Shown in pieces: positions 32,678-45,600 of a DNA stretch of 64,000 nucleotides. The notes below the pieces were generated by a model. The model did not search any database and had not been told where the DNA came from. It worked only from the letters and a program-made list of their open reading frames with translations. The translations under genes were made by a program, and so were the position numbers. The stretch covers positions 37,244,354 through 37,308,353 of the forward strand of contig NC_135186.1 in the NCBI RefSeq assembly GCF_041146795.1. Direction: 5' to 3'. Source of the DNA: Maylandia zebra (lineage: Eukaryota; Chordata; Actinopteri; Cichliformes; Cichlidae). How positions within the stretch are numbered: position 1 is the first letter of the stretch; each line of letters opens with the position of its first letter.

Positions 32678-33943
32678 CACAGACACACACTCACACACAC
32701 AGAGAGACAAACACACACCACACACGCAGGCAGTGTGTGTCTAAGATGTCTTGAGTTGTGTGTAACAGCCACTGCAGCCGCTGTAACAGGCCGCCATGTT
32801 TAACTGCATCACCTGACTTCCTGTTGTTTTCAGGACACACACACCTGTCCTCTCTCCTCACCTGCACTGGTTCAAACTCACTGATGTGTTTTTCAGGTCA
32901 TCCTGTGGAAATAGAGTACACTGCTGTCACAGAGGTGAGCTCCACGAACTCTGACATCATCAGAGTTTGACGTTACAGGATTTGAAGTTTTTTCTTCTCC
33001 TGCAGACCACCAACGCCGTGTATGAGGAAATCAGAGACGAGGGCGGACAGAAAGGAGCCGCTCCTGTGGAAATCAGTTCAGTTTATGCTTTGGCCAAATA
33101 CAACAACACGCCTGAAGCCACCGATGATTACAGCGTGATCACTGCAGCCACGCCTGAGCACAGCGTAAGGAAAACGCTGGACAGAACAAAGCAAAACTGT
33201 AATCTGGGAAAGGTTTTGTGTCTGGGACATTTTTCCTTTGTGTCGTTCATATTGTTGACTTCTACTGTCTGTTGTGATGTGTCACATTTAGCTGCATCAA
33301 CTCGTGCTGATCTCGCCTCCTGAGCCAAAACCAACTCACAGTTTGCCAAACTGCAGAACCCCTGGCTTTGTCTTCACTAAACTCTCTGTAACTTTGCTCT
33401 GTTTCACTGCAGCATCGGTCTTTGCACAGATCATGTTCATGTTGATTCCTGGTTTAATGTGTACGCCAGAAGATTTTGAAAGTTGTTATAAAAGTAAAAG
33501 AAAATTGGGCGAGGAAAAAAAATCGTCTTATTTTTCCAGACACAATAACATCTGCTGTAATATTTACAGCTCTGATGAAGCCTCACAAGTGTTTATTTTA
33601 CTACTACACACAGTTTGTAATTGCAGAGAAATACTCTTCATTCTGGGTGTGTTGTTTCCAAGCAGGAACCTGAGAAAGACCCCTGGGGTTTAACAGGCTA
33701 GCTTCAGGAAACAACATGAACATATTAATAAAAAAATATTCCAGTAAAAACAATAAAATCTCTGTTTTTTGTTTTTGTTTTTCTCAGGCTGAAGACGACT
33801 CGAGCAAACTCACCAAATCTGAGCTGAATAGTTCAAAAGCAGACGTGGACTCTCCCAGCAGCACCTCGCCTGAGCCTCAGGGAGACGCAGGCTCTGACCC
33901 GAGCGCCTCTCTGGAAAATCCACTGTATTCTACTGCAGACTAG
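25970..33943 (+). CDS. receptor B: CD300/pIgR-like two-V-domain receptor with relocated ITIM
   Basis: Predicted exons are 25970-26009 (signal), 26745-27080 (D1), 31020-31364 (D2), 32058-32120 (stalk), 32492-32599 (transmembrane), 32897-32934, 33006-33164 and 33788-33943 (tail, stop TAG). They sum to 1245 nt, or 414 residues, in consistent phase. Domain order and cysteines are as in A. The membrane helix has an expanded run of eight Ile codons (ATC repeats). In the tail the last-exon ITIM found in A and C (LTYSxV) reads LTKSEL, so that tyrosine is gone. The small exon at 32897 reads IEYTAV, a full ITIM fit, where A and C have no tyrosine. Other tyrosines (AVYEEI, DDYSVI) miss the -2 consensus. 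It is likely still inhibitory, by inference. Confidence 0.8.
26745..27080 (+). CDS. receptor B exon 2: Ig V domain D1, B-strand Cys replaced
   Basis: 112 codons. Like D1 of gene A, the expected B-strand cysteine is Phe (TTC, 26825-26827; TAEFRF), while WKIFCRGEC and AGQYSC keep the extra pair and the F-strand cysteine. The shared replacement groups the A and B first domains together. Several N-x-S/T sites (NIS, NTT, NIT) suggest heavy glycosylation. Confidence 0.85.
28487..30636 (+). mobile_element. 2.15-kb poly-A retroposon in the D1-D2 intron of gene B
   Basis: A GC-rich block unlike its AT-rich intron is flanked by the 12-bp direct repeat AGCTTAGCATAT (28475-28486 and 30637-30648). It ends in about 26 A (from 30611), the signature of target-primed reverse transcription. 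Pyrimidine tracts and a second A-run (30524-30541) precede the end. Long frames on both strands are products of GC-rich composition; none shows reverse transcriptase motifs. It is probably a non-autonomous or truncated LINE-mobilised element. The intact duplications suggest a recent insertion. Confidence 0.75.
31020..31364 (+). CDS. receptor B exon 3: Ig V domain D2
   Basis: 115 codons, the longest D2 in the array because of an insertion in the C'-D region (a Gly/Glu/Lys-rich loop before GGGILYV). The cysteine set is complete: LTVGCSF, KYLCRGEC and SDSGRYRC. It opens with the same [17 protein letters not shown] as gene A. Confidence 0.85.
32636..32704 (+). repeat. (CA)n microsatellite
   Basis: An interrupted CA tract begins about 40 bases after the donor of receptor B's transmembrane exon. 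Neighbouring low-complexity frames (poly His-Thr, poly Cys-Val) are not genes. Confidence 0.95.
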
Positions 33944-34298
33944 CTTCTGTTCTGCTGATGGCATATTTTCTCCTGCAGGGTTCAAAATGAAGTCGTTCTC
34001 TCACAAAATGTGAGATTCTTTTAATTCAACGATGTGACAGTTTGAGGGAAACAGTTGAATACAGGGAGAGTTTTGACTTTCTGACACACGAGCTTTAACC
34101 ATGGGAAGAAATTCTGCTGCTGGCTGAAGTAACCAAACTGAAAACTCGGTTAAAGTTTCATATTTTACACGTTCATGCTTTACAGTCTCATCCCTACATG
34201 AGTTTGTTTTTCTTTACACTTAGCCAGAAGTAAACCGTTAAGAGTACAGACTGCACATTTTACTGAGCTAAAGCTAATAACTGTTTATTAATTTTATG

Positions 34299-34304
34299 AA
34301 TAAA
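34299..34304 (+). terminator. candidate poly(A) signal of receptor B
   Basis: This AATAAA lies 355 bases after the receptor B stop. It is the first canonical hexamer I see there. Confidence 0.45.
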
Positions 34305-36675
34305 TGCTGATTGTTTTTTAAGTGAAGTGGGGAGTGTTATTGGCAGAAGTGTCCTTCTGCACATTCACATGAGGTCATAATAAGGATTTGTTGTGTGAGC
34401 ATCTTTGCTTACCAACCATGTTCACTATTACATGTTTCATGCTAATGTTCTTTAAAGCTAATGTATTTATTTATTTTAAATTGTTCTGCAGAGTAGCTGT
34501 CAAATAAATGTTGAACTCATGGTATGTTTCTTTTTGCATTTATAAAATCTTCCTATTTTATAAATAGTGTGAGATTGTAAACATCTGTTTCAGGCAGCAG
34601 CAAACACAGGAAGTCAGTAAGTTTGCATAAGATCTGTTCTTCATGCCTCAGTATGACCTGTGCTGTTGACTGAAATTACCCTGGGAAACATTTACATACG
34701 TGATGATTAATGCCACCACTGTCATGTTTTCAGTCTGATTAGTAGAGAAGGACAGTAGGACAGATAAGGACAGCAGAGCGCTGTATGAGCATCTCAGCAA
34801 AGACCTTCATCCTGTGACGCAGACGCAGGCTGTGAGACTCTGTGTTGGTAACAGAGGCTTCACAGGTATTTCAGGGGTTGTTCTGTCAGTTTGCTTATGA
34901 AAGGTAACTGTGAGAGGCTTTGAGAGCTGGAAGCTGGATGAATCTGCTTTGATTCAGCTATTGATCATTTTCATTTCATTTTATTAGTTTCTCGCTGTTT
35001 AAATTAATTCATACTCATTAATTTTAGGGCAGTTTGCAACCCCAGTTACAAGAAAGGTTCAAAGTTGTGTAAAAATTGAACCAAAAATGAATTTAACAAT
35101 CTGCAAATATTTCATTCACAATAGAGCACAGAAAATATATCAAACATTTAAACTAAGAACAGGTCATTTCAAGAAAAAAGAGAAAGAACAAAGAATAAAA
35201 AAGGAAAATAAACCCAGGCCTGCTTTAGTAAGTTCCTTATTTTGCTTCTGCATTGCAGTATTTAAAACTAATACCGTATAATGTTTTATTACAGTTTTAT
35301 TACAGTTTCTAGTTAAATAAATCAAACACTGGTGATTGGTCAGAAAAGCTCATTCAACAACTCACCGGACTCCAGCAGCTGTTCTGGTGGATATAAGGAA
35401 ATGAGGAAAAGAGGAGGAGCAGGTGAGGAAGAGGAGGAGCTGATGCTCACTCTCAGATTTGGTGGATCAGCGGCTCTCCGTGCTTCCAAAATGTGTATCG
35501 CCCTCTGACACACTGAGGCACATAATCACACACTTTCTCACGGAGCTAAAAACAAATTCATTGTTATGACAAAGTGACTCAGACCGTGTGTGTTTCTACA
35601 GGCCGTACACTTAAAGTCATGCATGCTTTGGGTTTGATGTCAGGTATAAACACGCTCTCTGTGCACGTGCACGGTCATGAGAGTAAGTAACTGTAACCAT
35701 GGTTACAGGGCGCCGTTCTTTGTCCATCATGATTCCTAATAAACGATTTCAGGTCATTATTCCTATTCTGTGCTTGGAAACCGTTTCCGTCGTGAAACTG
35801 AGGCAACAACGTCCATAATCCAAGCAGAACAAGCTCGTCACACCACGTGCTCTGTCATGCCCAACTGTAACTGAGTGCATTTTCTTAATGCCAGGAGGGG
35901 GCGCCGTGGCTCACAAAACCCCCCAGAAGTTGACACAATGCATGTTGACATTTGGAATAAAGTACTGTACATAAAAGAATCATGCCTACTGCCCTTCTTA
36001 TACAGTACAGACATCTCTGCAGTGGGTCAGAAACACTGTTCCAGTTCTGTCCTGATGATTTTACTTCAGCTTTGCCGGCCTCGTCGTCACTGCCACAAAA
36101 TGTCTCTCCAACGCGTCTGATTGGCCCGTCGTCTCTACGTGTTCAAGCTTTAAGTAAAACAGCAAACGCAACACTGATGTTTGGTTGTCATCTATTTTCT
36201 TTCACTCTCTCTCTATAATGCATGGTGTGTATTATTAGTGTATCCATAATATTACTGGCATTGTTACTTTTTCCATCACACAGGAAAAACATGAAAACTA
36301 ATCCTGCATTTTAGTGCATTTTTGTGTCATTTCCATTTTGTTCCCACAGTTTGAAAATCCTGTAGCAGCATTTGGTGACTTTTTACCTCTTATGCCATGA
36401 AATGGTTCATTAATATTTAGTTTTTCTGCAATCTGTTATTTATTAAATATGTAATAATCACCTTAAAACTTTGGTTTTAGGTAGTTTCTCGGCACATGGT
36501 GACTGCATTATTTTATTATCATAACAGAAGGAGACGATGAGGCACCAAAAAAGGGGGACGGAGTTAATCCCAGTTGAAACAGAACCATTATGGCCCAGTA
36601 GATGCTGAAACTATGAGAGTGGGGATGGATACATGTCAGGTGAACATAATGTTGCACCTCACTCAAATTTGTTTT
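34305..36675. other. intergenic between receptors B and C
   Basis: I see no exon of the receptor family and no classified repeat. Near 35262 a short segment recalls the duplicated receptor 3' flanks. At 36676-36713 sequence similar to 25316-25355 upstream of B resumes and then jumps directly into the conserved promoter block. Gene C therefore lacks about 490 bases that B has there. Confidence 0.45.
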
Positions 36676-36713
36676 AACAGGAAGTTGAGCTGTTGCAACT
36701 GTTTCAGACAAAT

Positions 36714-37090
36714 GAGGAGTGTAGAGGTGCTGTGGTGTTTGGAGGAGGGACTCCTTCAGTCAGAGAAGTGAGGCGTCACAAGTTCCTGGTTTCCAGTGAA
36801 GAAGAAGAGAGGCAGCAGTGAACCATCAGAGCCTCATCATGAAAGTCCGTCACACTCTGATCTGCTTCTTCTTCCTTTGTGAGTACATTCACTTGTTCTT
36901 TCTGTCACTCTCCTTCTTCAACATGTTTCTGTTGTTAAACATGATGATCAGAGTCAGCTATGAGTCACTTTCATGGACGCTTCTTCCATTCAAACTGCTT
37001 TTATTCATGATTTCATGGATGTGTTTGTGGCCAGTATGGACAGAAGAAACCATCACAGTGAGACATTCATGGACATGTTGCTGCTCACTT
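36714..37090 (+). promoter_or_regulatory. conserved proximal promoter/signal-exon block, copy C
   Basis: Third copy of the 377-bp block. By eye it has one base difference from A, which changes a signal-peptide Cys to Phe (ICCFF to ICFFF). Upstream homology to the other copies stops at the block edge because of the deletion relative to B. Confidence 0.8.
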
Positions 37091-39554
37091 CAGGACTTGA
37101 TAACATGTGAAACCATCGTTTCAAACACAGCTCATTACAAGTGTTTGTTACTTCCTCAGAATAAACTGGACAGTCAGTAAAATGTGGATGTGATACAGCA
37201 CAATGGTGCAAACCTCTTCCTGTTCAGCCTCTTGGAGCAGAAAATAAAGAAAAATTGCAGAAGTTAAAAAGTGTGTGCAAATTCTAGTAGATTAAAGGAC
37301 AGTAAAATGTTTTTATCTCTGTGCAGTTTGAAGAGTTGAATGAAAGAGCCGTAACAGAACTCAATGTAGATCTGGAAAAGAAAGAAACGAAAAGCAAAAT
37401 AGTGAAATAGAAACGTCACCCTGCATCCTCAGCTCTTAATATTTGTGATCATGAAGCTGGGTTAAGCAGAGAGGTGATGATCAGTGACAGCTGTGTGGCT
37501 TCATGCTGAGAAAGAGCTCCACAGATGTGATGCTTGCTTTGAGTGTTGATGGAGAAGTTCAGAGAAGGTCAGAAGAAGCTTCACTGAGTCTTTATGGATC
37601 AGAGAAAGCAGATGATTGGCTGCTGAGAGAGGAGCTGTGGTGCTGCATGAGGAAGTATGTGAGGCTGGTGCAGGACATGTATGAGGACAGAGAGACGGTG
37701 GTGAGGTATACGACAGGAGTGACAGATGGGTCGGAAAAACATCAGGGATCTGCTCTGGTACATTTCCAGGCATTCCAGAGCACCTTTCAACAAAGTGCGT
37801 TGAATGCCAAGCAGGCGTGACAAATCTGTGACCTTTGACCCCTTTGATCATAAGTTTCTTTTTGACAAATTATGGAATTGGGCTGGTATCTCTGACACGG
37901 CTCTCAGAAGGTTTTCATCGTACTTACAGAATGATGAAAGGAGAAACTTCTGAAGACAGCCTCTCCTGCATCAGTGAATGATATATATATATATATAATA
38001 TTATATCAACTATTATATTCATGTATCTGCTAAGAACTTCAGATTTTTGACCAATATTTGAAATTTGAACATCATTTAGGAGTTTTAAGAAAATCGAACC
38101 TCTTTCATTTGGAATTTTTCACACTTTATTTTCTCCTGCCTTGATTTTTGAAACTCACTGACTCACATCTCTCCACAGCTCGTCTTCAGTTAGTCGAGAC
38201 TGCAGCGGCAGCTCAACACACATCACCTCTATTCCTGCTTTCCCTGAACGGCTTCCAGTTATATTCAGAACTCACTTCATATTTTTATTAATAAGATACA
38301 AAGCCATACATGGTTAGCCATGTAACCAAGACAAAAGAGTCAAAAACTGTTAGCATTAATCCCACTAGCTTAATGCTAACATACAATGGAAATTCCCATA
38401 GACAGGCTAAGTCAGTTTGTGCGCTGCTACTAATCTAATCAGATGCCACTGACCAGTTTTTTGATACTGTTTTTGCCACAGAAACAGGAGCAGGCCCACC
38501 TCCTCTTAGTGGAACTGCTGCACTACAGCACCAGAAATCTGTCCTGAGAAGCCACAGCATGCATGACAACATAACAAGTCATCACTGAGAATGACCTGCA
38601 ACAACAAAAAAATTATATTTGATTATGAGTAAAATAAAAAGCGATTTATTGGAAAGGAGTGCCATTACTGACACTAAAGTCTCAGTGTGACTCTGTGTCT
38701 GTGTGTAAATGTTAAAATGCAGCTTAGTACAAATAATCAGTATTAATGGTTCATGTTTCCAGCAGCTCTGCAGGACGGACACACAAAGGTCACCAGTGCA
38801 CAGATGCATTTTTATAGACTCGCTGGACAAAGCATCACGATTGAGTGCTACTTTTCTTCTTCTAAGAAGTGGAAGATCTTCTGCAAAGAAAAATGTGAAG
38901 AAGGAAATATTTTAATTGAAACGCAGCTCAACAGTAATCAACATGGCAGATACAGCACTGAATATAGATATGAACATAAATATATTTTGTCTGTAAGCAT
39001 CAGAAGGCTCATCAAGTCTGACTCTGGACGGTACACCTGTGGTCTGGGACGATATCCATCTTCATACCAGTTCATACATTTTGGAATTGTTGTTGCTGAA
39101 GGTGAGTTTCAACTTTTTTTTGGAGTTTTGAATAAAATTTTCAGTATTTCTGCCTTTTGTGCAGATTTTTTTTGGTATATGAATTATTTATTGACTTAAT
39201 GAAATATTATTAAGTCCCACATACTCTTTTTTTTCTTCCAAAATCTAGAAACTGCAGAACTGCAAATCTCAATATAGGAAGTATCTGATAAGGCAAACAA
39301 AATAAGACAGGAGACGATTTCAGGCACAAAGGAAAACTAACATACAAAATACCACAGGAACATTTAACACACAGCTGAAACACACAGCTACATTTAGACA
39401 CGGGTTCAACTTGTAGCCAAGCATCTCACTGATCACTGCTGCCGTATTGTAGATCAGCTTGTTAGTGTCGGTAATCGTGGTTGTAGGTATTACCCGTAGT
39501 GCTGCATTAACATCATCTAGCAGACCTTCTGAGGGTACTTCACGTATACTTCAC

Positions 39555-39631
<77 letters not shown>

Positions 39632-42600
39632 GAGAGAGAGAGAGAGAGAGAGGTGGTGACCAACCAGCTTACAGAAGTTTTACTCCCAACATTTTAAATA
39701 AATTCCATTCCTGAATTCACCAGATGCACTCCACTGAAACGGCTCTCCTTAGAGTTTCAAATGATATTTTAACACGTGGAGATATGAGTTACTATTTAAG
39801 TACTTTTGGATCTGTGTGCTGCCTCAGGCACAGCTGATCATAGAATACTGACTGCGAGACGTAGAGCATGCATGGGCATTTCTGGGTCAGCTCTTGACTG
39901 GTTATCTTCCTGTATCTGTCACAGGAGGTTTTTGGTTGCGGTTGCTCATTTTGTGTCCTCCTCCGCTACCTTACCTTGTGGTCTGCTGCAGAGCTTGGTC
40001 ATTAGAGCACTGAGGGTTTTAAAAGTAAAATGGGAGGCAGAGGTGCCTGTTAGACAAGCCTTTGGAGAAAGAATTATTCAGTTGGAGGTTACATTTTTGC
40101 TTTTATAAAAACTCGATTTAATTCACCGACTTTGTTGTAAAATAAATGTAATTAAAACAAAACTGAAGCGCATGAAAAATCCAGCTAAAGAAAATGTTTA
40201 TGTTTGAAATGTGAATGAAACCCTGCTGGATGTTAACTCCTCTATGGTTCATGATGGGGTGGCTGTGGCTCAGGAACAGATCATCTACTAATCAGAAGGT
40301 TGGTGGTGCAATCATGCCAGTCTGCGTATCACATACCTTTTGGTACTAACCACAAGATGCTCCATCAGAGTATGAACGTGTGTGAATGTTGGATAGAAAC
40401 CATCATAGAAAAAAGAGCTGGTGTGAATGTGAAAAGTTGTATAAAGTAAAAAAGTGCCACATAAGAGCCTGTCCATTTACAAAAGTGCCCCTCCTGTTAT
40501 AGAAACAGCAGAATCTTCTTACCAAGCTCAAACACTAAATCATATAAGAGCAGGATGTCAATGAGTTTTCACAGCAGCACAAATAAATCACTGTGTCATG
40601 AACCATCTGTGATGCTGAGGCACAGTCTGCTGTGGCTAATATTCTAGCTCACCACACGGCACGCTCAGAAACACTCGCAGCTCTCATTTCCTCAGCTCTG
40701 GTTAATCAGACCTCCAGCAGTACTCACACTCACATACTGATGTTTAGGAAGGAGGTCTTTGACTGTTCCAGTCACAGACTGGTTGAACTGGGCAGCTCCC
40801 AGTGTAACTGTGGGTCAAACTGGAGTTACTCTGATCAGACTGCATCATCTTCAGCACAGATAGTAACTATAGATAGTTTGTCTCTTTAACAGCACTGCTG
40901 GATGGAAACGATCCTGCTCAGCTGAAACACTTTGATAAAGAAACTGGAAGCTCTCTCACAGTCGCATGTTCCTTTAAACACTCTGCAAGGAGGAAGTACT
41001 TCTGCAGGGGAGAATGTGAAAGACATGGGATTTTAATCGAGACTCAGGGGGCCACAGCTCAGAGAGACAGATACAGTGCTGAATATGAAGAAGAATCTGG
41101 TTCAAGTGGTATTCTGTATGTGACCATTAAACAGCTGAGGGAGTCTGACTCAGGACGGTACAGATGTTACCTGGACACATCCTTTAGTACTGATCCATAC
41201 AGAGAGTTTGAGATTACTGTCACAGAAGGTGAGTTTCTATACAAATTCATTCATGAATCTGGAGAATTAAAGGAAATTTGTATTTGTCTCTGACAGCTGC
41301 TAACGTTTGGTTTCCATCCATCCTCATCCGCTTTGTCCGGGGCCGGGTCGCGGGGGCAGCAGCCTAAGCAAAGAGGCCCAGACCTCCCTCTCCCCAGCCA
41401 CCTCCTCCAGCTTATCCGGGGGAATACCAAGGCGTTCCCAGGCCAGCCGAGAGATATAATCTCTCCAGCGTGTCCTGGGTCTGCCCCGGGGCCTCCTCCC
41501 GGTGGGACATGCCTGGAACACCTCACCCAGGAGGCGCCCAGGGGGCATCCTTGTCAGATGCCCGAACCACCTCAGCTGGCTCCTTTCGATGTGGAGCAGC
41601 AGCTGCTCTACTCTGAGCCCCTCCCGGATGGCCGAACTTCTCACCCTATCTCTAAGGGAGAGGCCAGCCACCCTTCGGAGGAAGCTCATTTCTGCCGCTT
41701 GTATCCGCGATCTCGTTCTTTCGGTCACTACCCACAGCTCGTGGCCATAGGTGAGGGTAGGGACGTAGACCGACCGGTAAATTGAGAACTTCGCTTTTAC
41801 ACTCAGCTCCCTCTTCACCACGACGGACCGGTGCAGCGTCCGCATTACTGCAGCTGCAGCCCCAATCCGTCTGTCGATCTCCGGCTCCCTTCTCCCATCA
41901 CTCGCGAACAAGACCCCGAGATACTTGAACTCCTCCACTTGGGGCAGGAACTCATCCCCGACCCGGAGTGGGCACTCCACCCTTTTCCGGCTGAGAACCA
42001 TGGCCTCAGATTTGGAGGTGCTGATCCTCATTCCCGCTGCTTCACACTCGTCTGCGAACCGTTCCAGTGCGAGCTGGAGGCCCTCACCCGATGAAGCCAA
42101 CAGAACCACATCATCTGCAAAAATCAGAGATGAGATTCTGAGGCCACCAAAGCGAAAGCCCTCCGCCACTTGGCTGCGCCTAGAAATCCTGTCCATAAAA
42201 ATTATGAACAGAACCGGTGACAAAGGGCAGCCCTGGCGGAGCCCATCACCCACCGGGAACGAGTCCGACTTATTGCCGGCAATGCAAACCAAGCTCTTGC
42301 AACGGTTGTATAGGGATCGAATGGCCCGTAGCAATGGGCCAGACACCCCATATTCCCGCAACACCTCCCACAGGACACCCCGAGGGACACGGTCGAATGC
42401 CTTCTCCAAGTCCACAAAACACATGTAGACTGGTTGGGCAAACTCCCATGCACCCTCAAGTATCCTGGAGAGGATAAAGAGCTGGTCCAGTGTTCCGCGA
42501 CCAGGACGGAAACCGCATTGTTCCTCCTGTATCCGAGGTTCGACTAACGGACGAACTCCCCTCTCCAGCACCCTGGCATAGACTTTTCCAGGGAGGCTGA

Positions 42601-45600
42601 GGAGTGTGATCCCCCTGTAGTTGGAACACACCCTCCGGTCCCCTTTCTTAAAGATGGGGACCACCACCCTGGTCTGCCAGTCCACAGGTACTGCCCCTGA
42701 TCTCCACGCAACATTGCAGAGGCATGTCAACCAGGACAGCCCTACAACGTCCAGAGCCTTCAGGAACTCGGGGCGGACCTCATCAACACCAGGGGCTCTG
42801 CCACCAAGGAGTTGTTTAACTGCCTCAGTGACCTCGCCCCCGGAAATTGGCGGGTCATTCCCCTCATCCCCAGACTCTGCTTCCTCCTCGGAAGACGTGT
42901 CAGTGGGATTAAGGAGGTCCTCGAAGTATTCCTTCCACCGCCTGACAATTTTCTCAGTCGACGTCAGCAGCGCTCCGCCAGCACTATACACAGTGCAGGT
43001 AGAGCACCGCTTTCCCCTCCTGAGACGTCTGACGGTTTGCCAGAATCTCTTCGAGGCAGTCCGAAAGTCTTTTTCCATGGCCTCTCCGAACTCCTCCCAC
43101 ACCCGAGTTTTTGCTTCAGCCACTGCCCAAGCCGCATTCCGCTTGGCCTGTCGATACCTGTCGGCTGCCTCCGGAGTCCCACAGGCTAGCCAAGCCCGAT
43201 AGGACTCCTTCTTCAGCCTAGTGGCTCCCTTCACCTCTGGTATCCACCATTTGGTTCGGGGATTACCACCACGGCAGGCACCAACCACCTTGCGGCCGCA
43301 GCTCAATGCAGCAGCTTCGGCAATGGAGACGCTGAACATGGTCCATTCGGACTCAATGTCCCCAGTCTCCCTCGGAATGCTGTTGAAGCTCTGCCGGAGG
43401 TGTGCGTTGAAGATCTCGCGGACTGGGGCCTCTGCTAGACGTTCCCAGCACACCCTCACTACGCGTTTAGGTGCACCAGGTCTGTCCAGCGTCCTCCCCC
43501 GCCACCTGATCCAACTCACCACCAGGTGGTGATCAGTTGACAGCTCAGCCCCTCTCTTTACCCGAGTGTCCAGAACATATGGTCGCAGGTCTGCTGATAC
43601 GATTACAAAATCGATCATCGACCTACGGCCTAGAGCGTCCTGGTGCCACGTGCACTTATGGACACTCTTATGTTCGAACAGGGTGTTCGTTATGGCCAAA
43701 CTGTGATTAGCACAGAAGTCCAATAACAAAGCACCGCTCGGGTTCAGATCAGGGAGGCCGTTCCTCCCAATCACGCCCCTCCAGGTCTCGCTGTCGTTAC
43801 CCACGTGAGCATTGAAGTCTCCCAGCAGGACAACAGAGTCTCCAGGTGGAGCACCCTCCAGCACCCCCCCCAGGGACTCTAAGAAGGCTGGGTACTCTGA
43901 ACTGCCACTCGGCGCATAAGCGCAGATGACAGTCAGGACCCGTTCCCCGACCCTAAGGCGCAGGGAACAAACCCTCTCGTCCACCGGGAAAAACCCCAAC
44001 GTACCGGCAGCAAGCCGAGGGGATATTAGGATACCCACCCCAGCCCGCCGCCTCTCACCAAGGGCAACTCCAGACTGAGACAGAGTCCAGCCCCTCTCCA
44101 GGAGACTGGTTCCAGAGCCCAAGCCATGTGTAGAGGTGAGCCCGACTATATCTAGCCGGTACCTCTCAACCTCACGCACTAACTCAGGCTCCTTCCCCAC
44201 CAGAGAGGTGACATTCCATGTCCCTATTGCCAGTCTTGGCAGCCGGGGGTCAGTCCGCCAGGGCCTCCGCTCCTGGCCGCCACCCAGCACACAATGCACC
44301 CGACCCCTATGGTGCCTCCTGCGGGTGGTGGGCCTGCGGGAGGATGGGCCCATGTCTCCTCTTCGGGCTGTGCCCGGCCGGGCCCCATGGACTAAGGCCC
44401 GGCCACCAGACGCTCGCCCTCGGGCACCCTCCCCGGGCCTGGCTCCAGGGCGAGGCCCCGGTAACCCTATCCCGGGCAGGGTAAACTGTTCCCTCGGTGT
44501 CCTTTTCATAAGGGTCTTATGAATCGCTCTTTGTCTGGTCCCTCACCCAGGGCCAATTTGCCATGGGAGACCCTACCAGGGGGCAAAAGCCCCCAGACAA
44601 CATAGCCCCTGAGATCCCTGGGACACACAAACCCCTCCACCACGATAAGGTAGCGATTCAAGGAGGAGACGTTTGGTTTCCTTTTGTCTTTTCATGATGT
44701 TTATGTGTCAAATTGTTGTTATGTGTTGTTTTCTGTTGTTCGCCTCAAACACCTGAAAAAAAAACATATGGCTGAACTTCTTTAGCAGTCCTCCCATCAG
44801 CCTCCACACCTCCATCAACTTTCACTGGAACCACTGAGCAGTCTGAGAGGACAGCATCTACAGGTGCGTCCATCCGCTGGGTTTGAGAGACAGAAGTCTC
44901 ACTTAAAGCTTTCTGATGTTTCCTGTCTTTAAGTACAAATTTATATGCTTTAGTTGAAAAATACCACTGCAGTGTGTACAGAAAGTAAATCATGCCACAA
45001 TATCTCCACCTTAAAGACATTATGTGATTTTTTTAACCAGTCCTCCCATCAGCCTCTGCGCCTCCATCAACTTTCACTGGAACCACTGAGCAGTCTGAGA
45101 GGACAGCATCTACAGGTGCGTCCATCCACTGGGTTTGAGAGACGGAAGATTTATAGACGTCCATACTTCAAGTGAATTTGTATCATTTGTATAATTTTGC
45201 TGTTATCTGCCACTAGGAACCAATCAGAAGTGAGTATGTCATGTAGACATGGTTTTATGCTCATACAGCATGACAGTCTGACCAAATTCTCCATGGAAGA
45301 AATTTGCATACAACTATAACATGTGCACTCAGCTACCTTTACAGCCCACGTGAAGGGCTGGTGCTCACACTCATCAGGAGGTGTTTGTCTAAAATAACGT
45401 GTTGTTCTCATCAAACTGCTGCAGATGTGGTGCCGTTTGTGGGTCTGACTCTGGCTCTCATCATCATCCTGTTATCAGTGTCGGTGCTGATATTCTGCAA
45501 GAACAGATCCTCTAAACCAAAGGGTGAGACAGCCGGAAGCACTGACGGGCACACTCATCAAACTTCCTGTTTTCACAGAAAAGTGAACATTTTGTCAGAC

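Noticed and set aside
41333-43532. Several 80-190 codon plus-strand frames opposite the LINE
   Set aside because: They are antisense shadows of the continuous RTE reading frame in GC-rich sequence and show no independent motifs.
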